From: Hymenobacter amundsenii
GTDB taxonomy: Bacteria > Bacteroidota > Bacteroidia > Cytophagales > Hymenobacteraceae
Direction of reading: 5' to 3'
Assembly: GCF_002204745.1 (NCBI RefSeq)
Contig: NZ_NIRR01000008.1
Location: 1 to 64,000, forward strand
Length of the DNA: 64,000 nt
The position numbers were made by a program, and so were the translations under genes. Below, piece after piece: positions 41,227-49,155 of the stretch (position 1 is its first letter; the number at the start of each line of letters is the position of its first letter). The notes beneath the pieces are model-generated. The model saw nothing but the letters and a program-made list of their open reading frames with translations, did not search any database and was not told the DNA's origin.

Positions 41227-44200
41227 TTGGAATCGACCCAGCGAACCATTCAGCTCCTGCTTAAGCCCGGCCAGCACGACGGCGACGGCCAGCGCGTGGC
41301 GGAAGCCGCCCAGCGCCACCTCGGCCTGCACACCGGCCGCGTGCAAAGCACCGCCCTTTACACGGTGCGCTACCCGGTAACCGACGCGCAACTGCGCGAC
41401 TTCGCCACCCATTGCCTCCAGGACCCGGTGCTGCACGAGGTGGCCCTGGACGAGTTCCGCCACGGCGCCGAATACAAAAGCTATATTCTGGTAGCCAAGC
41501 TGCCCGGCGTGACCGACGACGAAGGCATTTCGGCTCAGAACGCCCTCGGCGACTTCCTCAACGAGCCGCTCGACACCCACACCCAGCACATCTTCTCGAA
41601 GCGGCTCTACTTCCTCGAAGAAGCCCTGCCCGAAGCTGACCTCTGCCGCGTGGCCCAGGAGCTACTGGGCAACAAGCAAATCAACCGCTTCGAAATCGGC
41701 CCCCTCACCGACATCCGCGACTACACGCCGCGGCCCGGTGGCGGGGCCGAACCCATTACGGAGACGGTGCCGCTGGCCGGCCTCTCGGATGAGGCGCTGG
41801 TGAAACTATCCAAGGACAACCTCTACGCCCTGAACCTGGAGGAAATGCGCGCCGTGCGCGACCATTACACCAGCATTCAGGCCGCCCGCGCCGCCGCCGG
41901 TCTGCCCACGGACCCCACGGACTGCGAGCTGGAAATCATTGCCCAGACTTGGTCGGAGCACTGCAAGCACAAGGAGTTTTCGGCTCTGATTAACTACCGG
42001 GATGCCGACACAGGCGAGGAGTTCGAAGTGGATTCCCTGTTCAAAACCTACATCAAGGACGCCACCGCCGAGGTGGACCGCCAGCTGCGGGCCAACGGCA
42101 ACGACTGGCTCATCAAGGTGTTCAGCGACAACGCCGGGGCCGTGCGTATTAACCCCGACTCGCTGTTCGTGTGGAAGGTGGAAACCCACAACTCGCCCTC
42201 GGCCATCGACCCCTACGGCGGGGCCATTACGGGCATTTTGGGCAACAACCGCGACCCGCTGGCTACCGGCATCGGGGGGGCGCGGCTGCTCTTCAACACC
42301 AACGTGCTCTGCTTCGGTAACCCTGAGTTCGATGGCACGCTGCTGAGCAACCAGCTGCACCCGCGCCGCATTTTCGAGGGCGTGCGCAAGGGTATTGAGG
42401 ACGGCGGCAACAAGTCGGGCGTACCCACCGTGAACGGCAGCATTGTGTTCGATGACCGCTATGCCGGCAAGCCGCTGGTATACTGCGGCACCGGCGCCGT
42501 GATGCCCATGCAGTTGGCCGGGCTCGATTCCTGGGAAAAGCACATCGAGCCCCAGGACCGCATCATCATGGCCGGCGGCCGGGTGGGCAAAGACGGCATC
42601 CACGGCGCTACGTTTTCGTCGATTGAGCTAGACGAAACCTCCCCCGCCACGGCCGTGCAAATCGGGAGCCCCATCACCCAGAAGCTGGCCATGGACTTTC
42701 TGATTCTGGCTACCCGCCGCGGCCTCATCCGGTGTAGCACCGATAACGGCGCGGGCGGCCTCTCCTCCAGCATCGGCGAACTGGCTACCATCAGCGGCGG
42801 GGCCGTGGTGGAGCTGGAAAAGGTGCCCCTGAAATACCCTGGTTTGCGGCCCTGGGAAATATTCGTTTCCGAATCGCAGGAGCGGTTTACGCTGGCCGTG
42901 GAGCCGGCGAAGCTGAACGAGTTGCTGACGTTGGGCCGGGAAATGGAAGTGGAGTTGACCGACATCGGCTACTTCACCGCCGATGGAAGTTTGGACGTGC
43001 GATTTGCTGGCGCTTCGGTGGCGCACTTGGATATGCACTTCCTGCACGATGGTGTGCCGCGCAAGGTGCTGGAAGCTGAGTGGCAGCAGCCCGCCGCCCA
43101 GGAGCCCACGCTGGCGGCCGACCTCGATTATACCGACATCCTCACCCGCCTGCTCGGCAGCCTCAACATCTGCTCCCGCGAGTCGGTGATCCGGCAATAT
43201 GACCACGAGGTGAAGGGGCGCACCATTATTAAGCCGCTGATGGGCGCGACGGGCCAGGCTCCGCAGGATGCGGCGGTAGTGCGCTTCAACTTCGAGAGCT
43301 GGGAAGGCGTAGCCGTGAGCAACGGCATCCTGCCCCGCTTCGGGGATTTAGACGCCTACCAAATGTCGGCCGGGGCGTTTGATGAGGCTGTGCGCCAAAT
43401 TGTGGCCGTGGGTGGCAAGCTGCCCAACCTGAGCTACGGCGACGGCAACTTCTGGTCGGTGAACGATAACTTTTGCGTGCCCGACTCGGTGTACGACCCC
43501 ATCGGCAACCCCGACGGCAAGCAGAAGCTGGCTAAGCTGGTGCGCATGTGCCAGGCCCTGCGCGACGCCACGGCCGCCTATTGCATCCCGCTCACGAGCG
43601 GTAAGGATTCGATGAAGAATGACTTCAAGGCCGATGGCGTGAAGATTTCGGTGCCGCCCACGGTGCTGTATTCGATGACTGCCAAAATTGAGGACGTGCG
43701 CCGCACCATCACCTCCGACTTCAAGCAGGCCGACGACGTGGTGTACCTGCTGGGCGAAACCTACAACGAGCTGGGCGGCTCGGAGTTTTACCAGCTCTTC
43801 GGTGAGTTGGGGGCCAATGTGCCGCAGGTCCGGTTCGAAGCCGCTAAGGCACTCTATACGTTAATAGGAGAGGCCAACGACCAGGGCCTGATTCAGAGTT
43901 GCCACGACCTGTCGGATGGCGGGCTGGCGGTGGCGCTGGCCGAGGCCACGTTTGGCTACGGCTTCGGGGTCGAAGTGGAGCTGCCGGAAGGGCTGCCGAC
44001 GCACGTGCAGCTGTTTGCGGAGTCCCACTCCCGCTTCGTGGCTACCGTGGCGCCCGAGGACGTTACCGCTTTCGAACAGCACTTCGGGAGCCGCGCCACC
44101 CGCCTGGGCCGCGTAACGCCGGACGGGCAGCTCACGGTGCGCCACCAGGGCCAGCCGGTTATATGGGCCAGTTGCGCCGCCCTGCGCCACACCTGGACTA

Positions 44201-44256
44201 ATGGGCCGGTGAACCGTATTATTGGCTTTGGCCAACCTGAAACCGCGCATCAGTAA
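41227..44256 (+). CDS. purL: FGAM synthase, large subunit without glutaminase domain
   Basis: This 1009-residue protein catalyses the ATP-dependent conversion of FGAR to FGAM in purine synthesis. The N-terminal 130 residues resemble the PurS-like domain of large PurL. ETIAQTWSEHCKHKEFSAL-type sequence lies near 235-250 (IIAQTWSEHCKHKEF), KVETHNSPSAIDPYGGA binds the nucleotide, and DNGAGGLSSSIGELA and ESQERFTLAVEP belong to the AIRS-like halves. The E. coli enzyme also carries a C-terminal glutaminase, which here is a separate protein (PurQ) starting on the last base of the purL stop codon. The only start fitting the N-terminus is TTG at 41227. Confidence 0.95.
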   Translation: MESTQRTIQLLLKPGQHDGDGQRVAEAAQRHLGLHTGRVQSTALYTVRYPVTDAQLRDFATHCLQDPVLHEVALDEFRHGAEYKSYILVAKLPGVTDDEGISAQNALGDFLNEPLDTHTQHIFSKRLYFLEEALPEADLCRVAQELLGNKQINRFEIGPLTDIRDYTPRPGGGAEPITETVPLAGLSDEALVKLSKDNLYALNLEEMRAVRDHYTSIQAARAAAGLPTDPTDCELEIIAQTWSEHCKHKEFSALINYRDADTGEEFEVDSLFKTYIKDATAEVDRQLRANGNDWLIKVFSDNAGAVRINPDSLFVWKVETHNSPSAIDPYGGAITGILGNNRDPLATGIGGARLLFNTNVLCFGNPEFDGTLLSNQLHPRRIFEGVRKGIEDGGNKSGVPTVNGSIVFDDRYAGKPLVYCGTGAVMPMQLAGLDSWEKHIEPQDRIIMAGGRVGKDGIHGATFSSIELDETSPATAVQIGSPITQKLAMDFLILATRRGLIRCSTDNGAGGLSSSIGELATISGGAVVELEKVPLKYPGLRPWEIFVSESQERFTLAVEPAKLNELLTLGREMEVELTDIGYFTADGSLDVRFAGASVAHLDMHFLHDGVPRKVLEAEWQQPAAQEPTLAADLDYTDILTRLLGSLNICSRESVIRQYDHEVKGRTIIKPLMGATGQAPQDAAVVRFNFESWEGVAVSNGILPRFGDLDAYQMSAGAFDEAVRQIVAVGGKLPNLSYGDGNFWSVNDNFCVPDSVYDPIGNPDGKQKLAKLVRMCQALRDATAAYCIPLTSGKDSMKNDFKADGVKISVPPTVLYSMTAKIEDVRRTITSDFKQADDVVYLLGETYNELGGSEFYQLFGELGANVPQVRFEAAKALYTLIGEANDQGLIQSCHDLSDGGLAVALAEATFGYGFGVEVELPEGLPTHVQLFAESHSRFVATVAPEDVTAFEQHFGSRATRLGRVTPDGQLTVRHQGQPVIWASCAALRHTWTNGPVNRIIGFGQPETAHQ

Positions 44257-45392
44257 TGGAAGACGATAAGCAACAGCCTAACCTGCCCGACCTGAACCTG
44301 CCCCCGCGTCCCCGCCCCGAGGACCCCGGCTACGAGGTCGTGGACGCCGATGGCAACATCATGCTGCCCGGCTACAAGAGCGTTGACGGCGGCCATGAAA
44401 GCAATGAGCCGCTGAAAAGCGCTTCGGCAGAACAGCCCGACAACGAGCAGCCACCCGCCGACGGCTTGGCCGAAGAAGGCTCAGCCGAAGAGCCGAAAGA
44501 ACAGCAACCGACCACCAGCAACCAACGACCAGTAAAGGCGCTTATCCTGACCGGGTTCGGCATCAACTGCGAGGAGGAGTTTGCGGCGGCCTACCGGCTG
44601 GCGGGCGCGGCGCCAACCATTGTGCACCTCAACCAAGTGCTGCACGGCCAGGTCAGCATCCACGACTACGATATCCTGAACTTTCCCGGCGGCTTCAGCT
44701 TCGGCGACGATTTGGGCTCGGGCGTAGTGCTGGCCAACAAGCTGCGCTACCGCAAAAACGACGCGGGCCGCACCCTGCTGGACGATATCCGGGAGTTCGT
44801 GGCTGCGGGCAAGCACGTGCTGGGCATCTGCAACGGCTTCCAGGTGTTGGTGAAGCTGGGCCTGCTACCCGATCTGAGCGGCACCGTAACCCCCGAAGTA
44901 ACACTGACCCATAACGCCTCGGGCCGCTATGAGGACCGGTGGGTGCGCCTGCAAGTCAACCCAAAATCGAGCACGCCCTTCCTGAAAGGCATTACGTCGA
45001 TGGAAGTGCCCGTGCGCCACGGCGAGGGCCGCCTCATTATTAAAGGCACCGCAACGCTGGATGCCATTGAGAAGCGGGGGCTGAACTGCCTCACCTACGC
45101 CGACTTCGACGGCTCGCCCACCGACGTGTACCCCTCCAACCCTAACGGCGCCGACCTGAACTGCGCCGGCCTGACGGATACGACGGGCCGTGTGTTTGGC
45201 CTGATGCCCCACCCGGAGGCTTTCCTCTCCCTGTACAACCACCCCGATTGGGCCCGGCGCAAGCGGGCCGATTCCTCTATTTCGGAGGAAGGGGATGGGC
45301 TGTGGTTGTTTAAGAATATCGTGGAGCATATTCAGCGTCAGCAGCCTGCCGCTACCACAGCGCCTCAGGGAGCCCGCCAGTTTTCATTTTAA
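44256..45392 (+). CDS. purQ: FGAM synthase glutaminase subunit with acidic N-terminal extension
   Basis: This 378-residue protein supplies ammonia to PurL. A class I glutaminase domain starts at about residue 92 (KALILTGFGINCEEEFAAAY). The catalytic Cys is in GKHVLGICNGFQVLVKLG near 193 and the His-Glu pair in GLMPHPEAF near 318. The first 90 residues are acidic and Pro-rich (LNLPPRPRPEDPGYEVVDAD) and probably disordered. Its A of ATG is the last base of the purL stop codon (TAATG), so translation is coupled. The split looks like fission of a large fused PurL, with the extension as linker. Confidence 0.93.
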   Translation: MEDDKQQPNLPDLNLPPRPRPEDPGYEVVDADGNIMLPGYKSVDGGHESNEPLKSASAEQPDNEQPPADGLAEEGSAEEPKEQQPTTSNQRPVKALILTGFGINCEEEFAAAYRLAGAAPTIVHLNQVLHGQVSIHDYDILNFPGGFSFGDDLGSGVVLANKLRYRKNDAGRTLLDDIREFVAAGKHVLGICNGFQVLVKLGLLPDLSGTVTPEVTLTHNASGRYEDRWVRLQVNPKSSTPFLKGITSMEVPVRHGEGRLIIKGTATLDAIEKRGLNCLTYADFDGSPTDVYPSNPNGADLNCAGLTDTTGRVFGLMPHPEAFLSLYNHPDWARRKRADSSISEEGDGLWLFKNIVEHIQRQQPAATTAPQGARQFSF

Positions 45393-45435
45393 AGACATCG
45401 TAATCCACCAGCCCGGCCGGTTGACTCCTTCTTCT

Positions 45436-46368
45436 ATGAAAACCCTCAACCACTTCGCAACTCCCCAGCTCGAACTCCTGCACCGCGGCAAAGTCCGCGA
45501 CTCGTACCGCGCGCCCTCCGGTGAGCGGCTCATCGTGGTGACGGACCGGCTGTCGGCCTTCGACTCGGTGCTGGAAACGCCCGTGGCCCACAAGGGCGCG
45601 GTGCTGAATGGGTTGGCCGCCTTCTGGTTCGATAAGACCAAGCACATCGTGCCCAACCACGTCATCAGCCTGCCCGACCCCAACGTGACGCTGGCCAAGG
45701 AGGCCGAGCCAATCCGGGTGGAGATGGTGGTGCGCCACTACCTCACCGGCTCCATGTGGCGCGGCTACCAGCAGGGCCAGCGCACGTTCTCGGGCGTGAC
45801 GGTGCCCGATGGCCTGACCAAGCACCAGCAGTTCCCGGAGCCCATCGTCACGCCGACCACCAAGGAGGAATCAGACCGCGAAATCACGCCCGACAACCTG
45901 GTGAGCGAGGGGTGGGTATCGGCTGATTTGTATGAAAAGATGCGGGTGAAGGCCCTGGAGCTGTTCAACTTCGCCTCCGCCTGGATGGCCGAGCGCGGCA
46001 TCATCCTGGTTGATACCAAGTATGAGTTCGGCCTCTTCGAGGGGGAGCTGATCCTGATTGACGAAATCCACACGCCCGATTCGTCACGGTTCTGGAGCGC
46101 CGAGGACTACGCCAGCAACCCCGAAACGGCCGAGCAGATGGACAAGGAGTATGTGCGCCAGTGGCTGATTGCCAACAAGCAGGACGGCCAGTACCCCCGC
46201 GCCCTCACCCCCGAAGTAGCCCAGGAGGCCACCCGCCGCTACCTCGATATCTACGAGCGCATCACGGGTAGCCCCCTGCCTACCGGCAACGAAACCACTC
46301 CTGGCGGCGACGTACAAGCCCGCCTCGTGGCCAACCTGGTGCGCGCTGGTATCATGAAAGAAGCCTGA
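45436..46368 (+). CDS. purC: SAICAR synthetase
   Basis: This 310-residue enzyme joins CAIR and aspartate using ATP. It has LHRGKVRDSYRA, IVVTDRLSAFDSVL, KTKHIVPNHVIS, VEMVVRHYLTGSMWRGY and ILVDTKYEFGL with LIDEIHTPDSSRFW, all standard for the long bacterial/eukaryotic form. The ATG at 45436 is 43 bases after purQ. Two small ORFs and purD follow. Confidence 0.96.
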   Translation: MKTLNHFATPQLELLHRGKVRDSYRAPSGERLIVVTDRLSAFDSVLETPVAHKGAVLNGLAAFWFDKTKHIVPNHVISLPDPNVTLAKEAEPIRVEMVVRHYLTGSMWRGYQQGQRTFSGVTVPDGLTKHQQFPEPIVTPTTKEESDREITPDNLVSEGWVSADLYEKMRVKALELFNFASAWMAERGIILVDTKYEFGLFEGELILIDEIHTPDSSRFWSAEDYASNPETAEQMDKEYVRQWLIANKQDGQYPRALTPEVAQEATRRYLDIYERITGSPLPTGNETTPGGDVQARLVANLVRAGIMKEA

Positions 46369-46382
46369 AATCGTTGGTAATT

Positions 46383-46547
46383 ATGCTTTCAACTACTCCT
46401 GACCTCATGATAGTGCATCCCGACAACGCCGCCCAGTTAGCCGTGCGTCCCCTGAACCGGCCCCGTCTGCGTGAGCAGCTCAGCCAGGAAATCCAGCAAA
46501 CCAAAGCCAAGTTGCGGGCCGCCGACTCCAAGTTTCGGGTGATGTAA
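46383..46547 (+). CDS. 54-residue hypothetical protein in the pur cluster
   Basis: The ORF starts 14 bases after purC and encodes MLSTTPDLMIVHPDNAAQLA, then VRPLNRPRLREQLSQEIQQT and KAKLRAADSKFRVM. The C-terminal half is a basic, helical segment that could form a coiled coil. Met9 is an alternative start. It has normal GC content for the region. No family was recognised. Its place between purC and purD suggests cotranscription with the purine genes, but no role follows from that. Confidence 0.5.
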   Translation: MLSTTPDLMIVHPDNAAQLAVRPLNRPRLREQLSQEIQQTKAKLRAADSKFRVM

Positions 46548-46582
46548 ATTGGATGGCAAACAGCAAATAGGAATAGGGTATT

Positions 46583-46984
46583 ATGAAAGACGTTGTAAAA
46601 TATTTTGTAAGCCCCCTTCTTCTATTCTTCCTGCTGATTTATGCCCTTTCTTTTACTCCAGGAGGAGTTCAAGCCTCAGCAGAATCGGATTTTCATAATG
46701 TGGTCGGAATAGATGTAGATATTGATACCAGCGTTTTCTCCGGACCCATAAAGCTGGATTACAACGATTATAAATGGGTGTATATATTTCCTGAAGGCGA
46801 TACGGCAGATGTGTATATCCACGTGTCGCCGCTGCCCTTAGCCTTTAATATCATACGCTATAATTCTTCTGATGACAGAAGAGATTTTGACGACCTCCCA
46901 GGAAGAGAAAGGTATAAAGAGTCACGGCAGAAATCAAAGTCAGAAGAACAATCTCAAGTAAGTATCCATGAGCCTCAGCAATAA
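46583..46984 (+). CDS. AT-rich single-pass membrane protein
   Basis: The 133-residue product has one hydrophobic segment (VSPLLLFFLLIYALSFTPG), followed by a polar part with IDVDIDTSVFSGPIKLDYNDY and a charged tail (RERYKESRQKSKSEEQSQ). The coding sequence is clearly poorer in GC than its neighbours. It overlaps the purD start by 17 bases. It could be a recently acquired gene inside the pur cluster. No family was recognised. Confidence 0.5.
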   Translation: MKDVVKYFVSPLLLFFLLIYALSFTPGGVQASAESDFHNVVGIDVDIDTSVFSGPIKLDYNDYKWVYIFPEGDTADVYIHVSPLPLAFNIIRYNSSDDRRDFDDLPGRERYKESRQKSKSEEQSQVSIHEPQQ

Positions 46985-48260
46985 ACCCATAGTACTTCTC
47001 GGCGGCGGGGCCCGCGAGCACGCCCTGGCCTGGAAGCTGACCCGCGACGGGGCTACCGTGCACGTGCTGCCCGGCAACGCCGGTATTCCCAACAGCCACC
47101 CCGAAATCGGTATTCTCGACTTCCCCGCCATTAAAGGCTTCTGCGAAGCCCGCGGCGCGAAGTTGGTGGTGGTGGGCCCTGAAGCCCCGCTGGCGGCGGG
47201 CGTGACGGACTTTTTCGCGGGCTCCGACATCCGGGTGTTCGGGCCGGGCCGGGCCGGGGCGACACTGGAAAGCTCCAAGGTGTGGAGCAAGAACTTCATG
47301 CGCCGCCATGGCGTGGCTACGGCCCTGTCATGGCAGTTCCGTTCCGATAAGCTGGACGAGGCCCGCGCCAAGGCCGCCGAGCTGAACGGGCAGGTGGTGG
47401 TGAAGTTCGACGGGCTGGCCGCCGGTAAGGGCGTGTATGTGTGCTCGTCGGTGGAGGAAGCCAATACTGCCCTCGACGACCTAGAAGCCCACCACAGCGG
47501 CTGGTTCAGCTTCCTGCTCGAAGAAAAGCTCAGCGGCCCCGAAATCAGCATTATTGGCGTGACGGACGGCAACCGGGTGCGCCTGTTGGCCCCCTCCCAG
47601 GACCATAAGCAGCTGCTGGCCGGCGACCAGGGCCCTAACACCGGCGGCATGGGTGCTTACTGCCCCGTCCCGTTCGCCGATGATAACATCCTGGCCGCCA
47701 TCCGCACCGAAATCATCGACCCGACCTTGGAGGGCATCCAGACGGAGCAGTTCGAGTTCAAGGGCTTCCTGTACTTCGGTATCATGCTCACGCCCCAGGG
47801 CCCGAAGCTGCTCGAATACAACGTCCGCCTCGGCGACCCCGAGGCCGAGGTGCTGCTGCCGGCCCTGGAAAGCAGCCTGCTGGAGCTCATCGAAGCCACC
47901 CTCGACGGCACCCTGGCCCGTTGCGTCGTGCGCCAGCGCCCCGGCTACTACGCGGGCGTGGTGCTGGCCTCGGGCGGCTATCCGGCTAGCGGCTTCTCCA
48001 CCGGCTTTCCCATCACGGGCCTCGACCAGCTCCATCCCACCATTCTGGCCTTCCACGGAGCTACCAAGCGCACCGAAACCGGCGAGTTGCTCACCAACGG
48101 CGGCCGGGTGCTGGTGCTGGTAGGCCACGGTATGGAACTGGAAGATGCCGTGCAGCACGTGTACCGCGAAGCGAAAAACGTTAACTTCCAGGACGTGTAT
48201 ATGCGCACTGATATCGGCCAGCGGCCGGAGCCCACGCGTATTTTCAGTGAACTGCGGTGA
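46968..48260 (+). CDS. purD: Phosphoribosylamine-glycine ligase (GAR synthetase)
   Basis: This 430-residue ATP-grasp enzyme joins phosphoribosylamine and glycine. It has VLLGGGAREHALAWKL, VVVGPEAPLAAGVTDFF, the ATP-grasp VVKFDGLAAGKGVYVCSS and MGAYCPVPF, and FKGFLYFGIMLTPQGPKLLEYNVRLGDPEAE with the metal-binding residues. It overlaps the AT-rich upstream ORF by 17 bases. The purN frame starts with a GTG that overlaps its stop codon (GTGA). Confidence 0.95.
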   Translation: MSLSNKPIVLLGGGAREHALAWKLTRDGATVHVLPGNAGIPNSHPEIGILDFPAIKGFCEARGAKLVVVGPEAPLAAGVTDFFAGSDIRVFGPGRAGATLESSKVWSKNFMRRHGVATALSWQFRSDKLDEARAKAAELNGQVVVKFDGLAAGKGVYVCSSVEEANTALDDLEAHHSGWFSFLLEEKLSGPEISIIGVTDGNRVRLLAPSQDHKQLLAGDQGPNTGGMGAYCPVPFADDNILAAIRTEIIDPTLEGIQTEQFEFKGFLYFGIMLTPQGPKLLEYNVRLGDPEAEVLLPALESSLLELIEATLDGTLARCVVRQRPGYYAGVVLASGGYPASGFSTGFPITGLDQLHPTILAFHGATKRTETGELLTNGGRVLVLVGHGMELEDAVQHVYREAKNVNFQDVYMRTDIGQRPEPTRIFSELR

Positions 48261-49093
48261 AGAAAGACACGGCCCATACGGTTGCCTCCCCCCCCGGCCC
48301 CCTCTCCTTCAGAGAGGGGGAGCCTAACGGGCCTATTAGCACTGAATCGTCTGGCTCCCCCTCTCTGAAGGAGAGGGAGTCGGGGGGGGAGGCAGCTCAT
48401 AAGGCCATCCGCCTCGCCATGCTGCTCTCTGGCCGGGGCTCCAACATGGTGGCCCTGGTCAAAGCGGTTCATCAGGGGGTATTGCAGGAGCTGGCCGAAG
48501 TGGCAGTGGTGTTCAGCAACAACCCCGAGGCGGCCGGCCTCGAAACGGCTGCCGCACTGGACTGCCCCACCGCTAGTCTTAGCAGCCAGGGCCGTAACCG
48601 AGCCGAGTTTGATGCTGAGGTAGTAGAAATACTCCAGGGATACCAGCCCGATTACGTGGTGCTGGCCGGCTACATGCGCGTTTTGTCGCCCACGTTCGTG
48701 CGGGCATTTCGGGGCCGAATCGTCAACATTCATCCTGCCGACACCCACCAGCACCAGGGCCTGCACGCCTACGAGTGGGCCTTCGACAACCAGCTGCCCG
48801 AAACCAAAATCACGGTGCATCTGGTAGATGAAGGCCTCGACACCGGCCCCATTCTGGCCCAGCACCCCGTGGATTTGCGCGGGGCCGAAACCCTGGCCGA
48901 AGTGGAGCGCCGCGGCCTGGCCGTGGAGCACCGCGTGTACGCCGAAACCCTGGCCGAGCTGATAAAAGGCGAACTGCCCACGTTCACCATGGAGGCCGTT
49001 CCTACTCCTTTAACTGCCCACCCAACGCCATTATCGTCTGGCCCCGCCTCTGCTTTTTCGGCGAGAGAGCCTGAGCAGGCGGCGACCAGCTAG
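48257..49093 (+). CDS. purN: GAR transformylase with repeat-derived N-terminus
   Basis: The enzyme transfers a formyl group from 10-formyl-THF to GAR. The core starts at IRLAMLLSGRGSNMVALV (residue about 51) and has NIHPADTHQHQGLHAY with the catalytic Asn and His and DEGLDTGPILAQ with the catalytic Asp. No ATG lies before the first core strand. The only fitting start is GTG at 48257, which overlaps the purD stop codon. Translation then runs through a palindromic repeat (48284-48392), giving about 37 extra residues such as ASPPGPLSFREGEPNG. The C-terminus also has a 35-residue low-complexity tail. The family length is about 190-215; this one is 278. Confidence 0.85.
   Translation: MKKDTAHTVASPPGPLSFREGEPNGPISTESSGSPSLKERESGGEAAHKAIRLAMLLSGRGSNMVALVKAVHQGVLQELAEVAVVFSNNPEAAGLETAAALDCPTASLSSQGRNRAEFDAEVVEILQGYQPDYVVLAGYMRVLSPTFVRAFRGRIVNIHPADTHQHQGLHAYEWAFDNQLPETKITVHLVDEGLDTGPILAQHPVDLRGAETLAEVERRGLAVEHRVYAETLAELIKGELPTFTMEAVPTPLTAHPTPLSSGPASAFSAREPEQAATS
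48284..48392. repeat. Palindromic repeat element inside the purN frame
   Basis: Two arms of about 40 bp (48284-48324 and 48353-48392) are complementary at about 37 positions and flank a 28-base spacer. The spacer and second arm share the 19-base stretch tcgtctggctccccctctc with the element at 50671-50807, so this is a repeat family. The element keeps the purN frame open. Confidence 0.85.
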
Positions 49094-49123
49094 CATACCA
49101 CCCACCACCCAACCGCAGCGGCC

Positions 49124-49151
49124 CGGCAACGGGCAACTGGCAACAGACAAC
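49124..49151. repeat. Degenerate heptad repeat directly before purF
   Basis: Four units cggcaac, gggcaac, tggcaac and agacaac run up to four bases before the purF ATG (tgaa between). The caac core matches the tgacaac tract at 38374. Confidence 0.75.
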
Positions 49152-49155
49152 TGAA

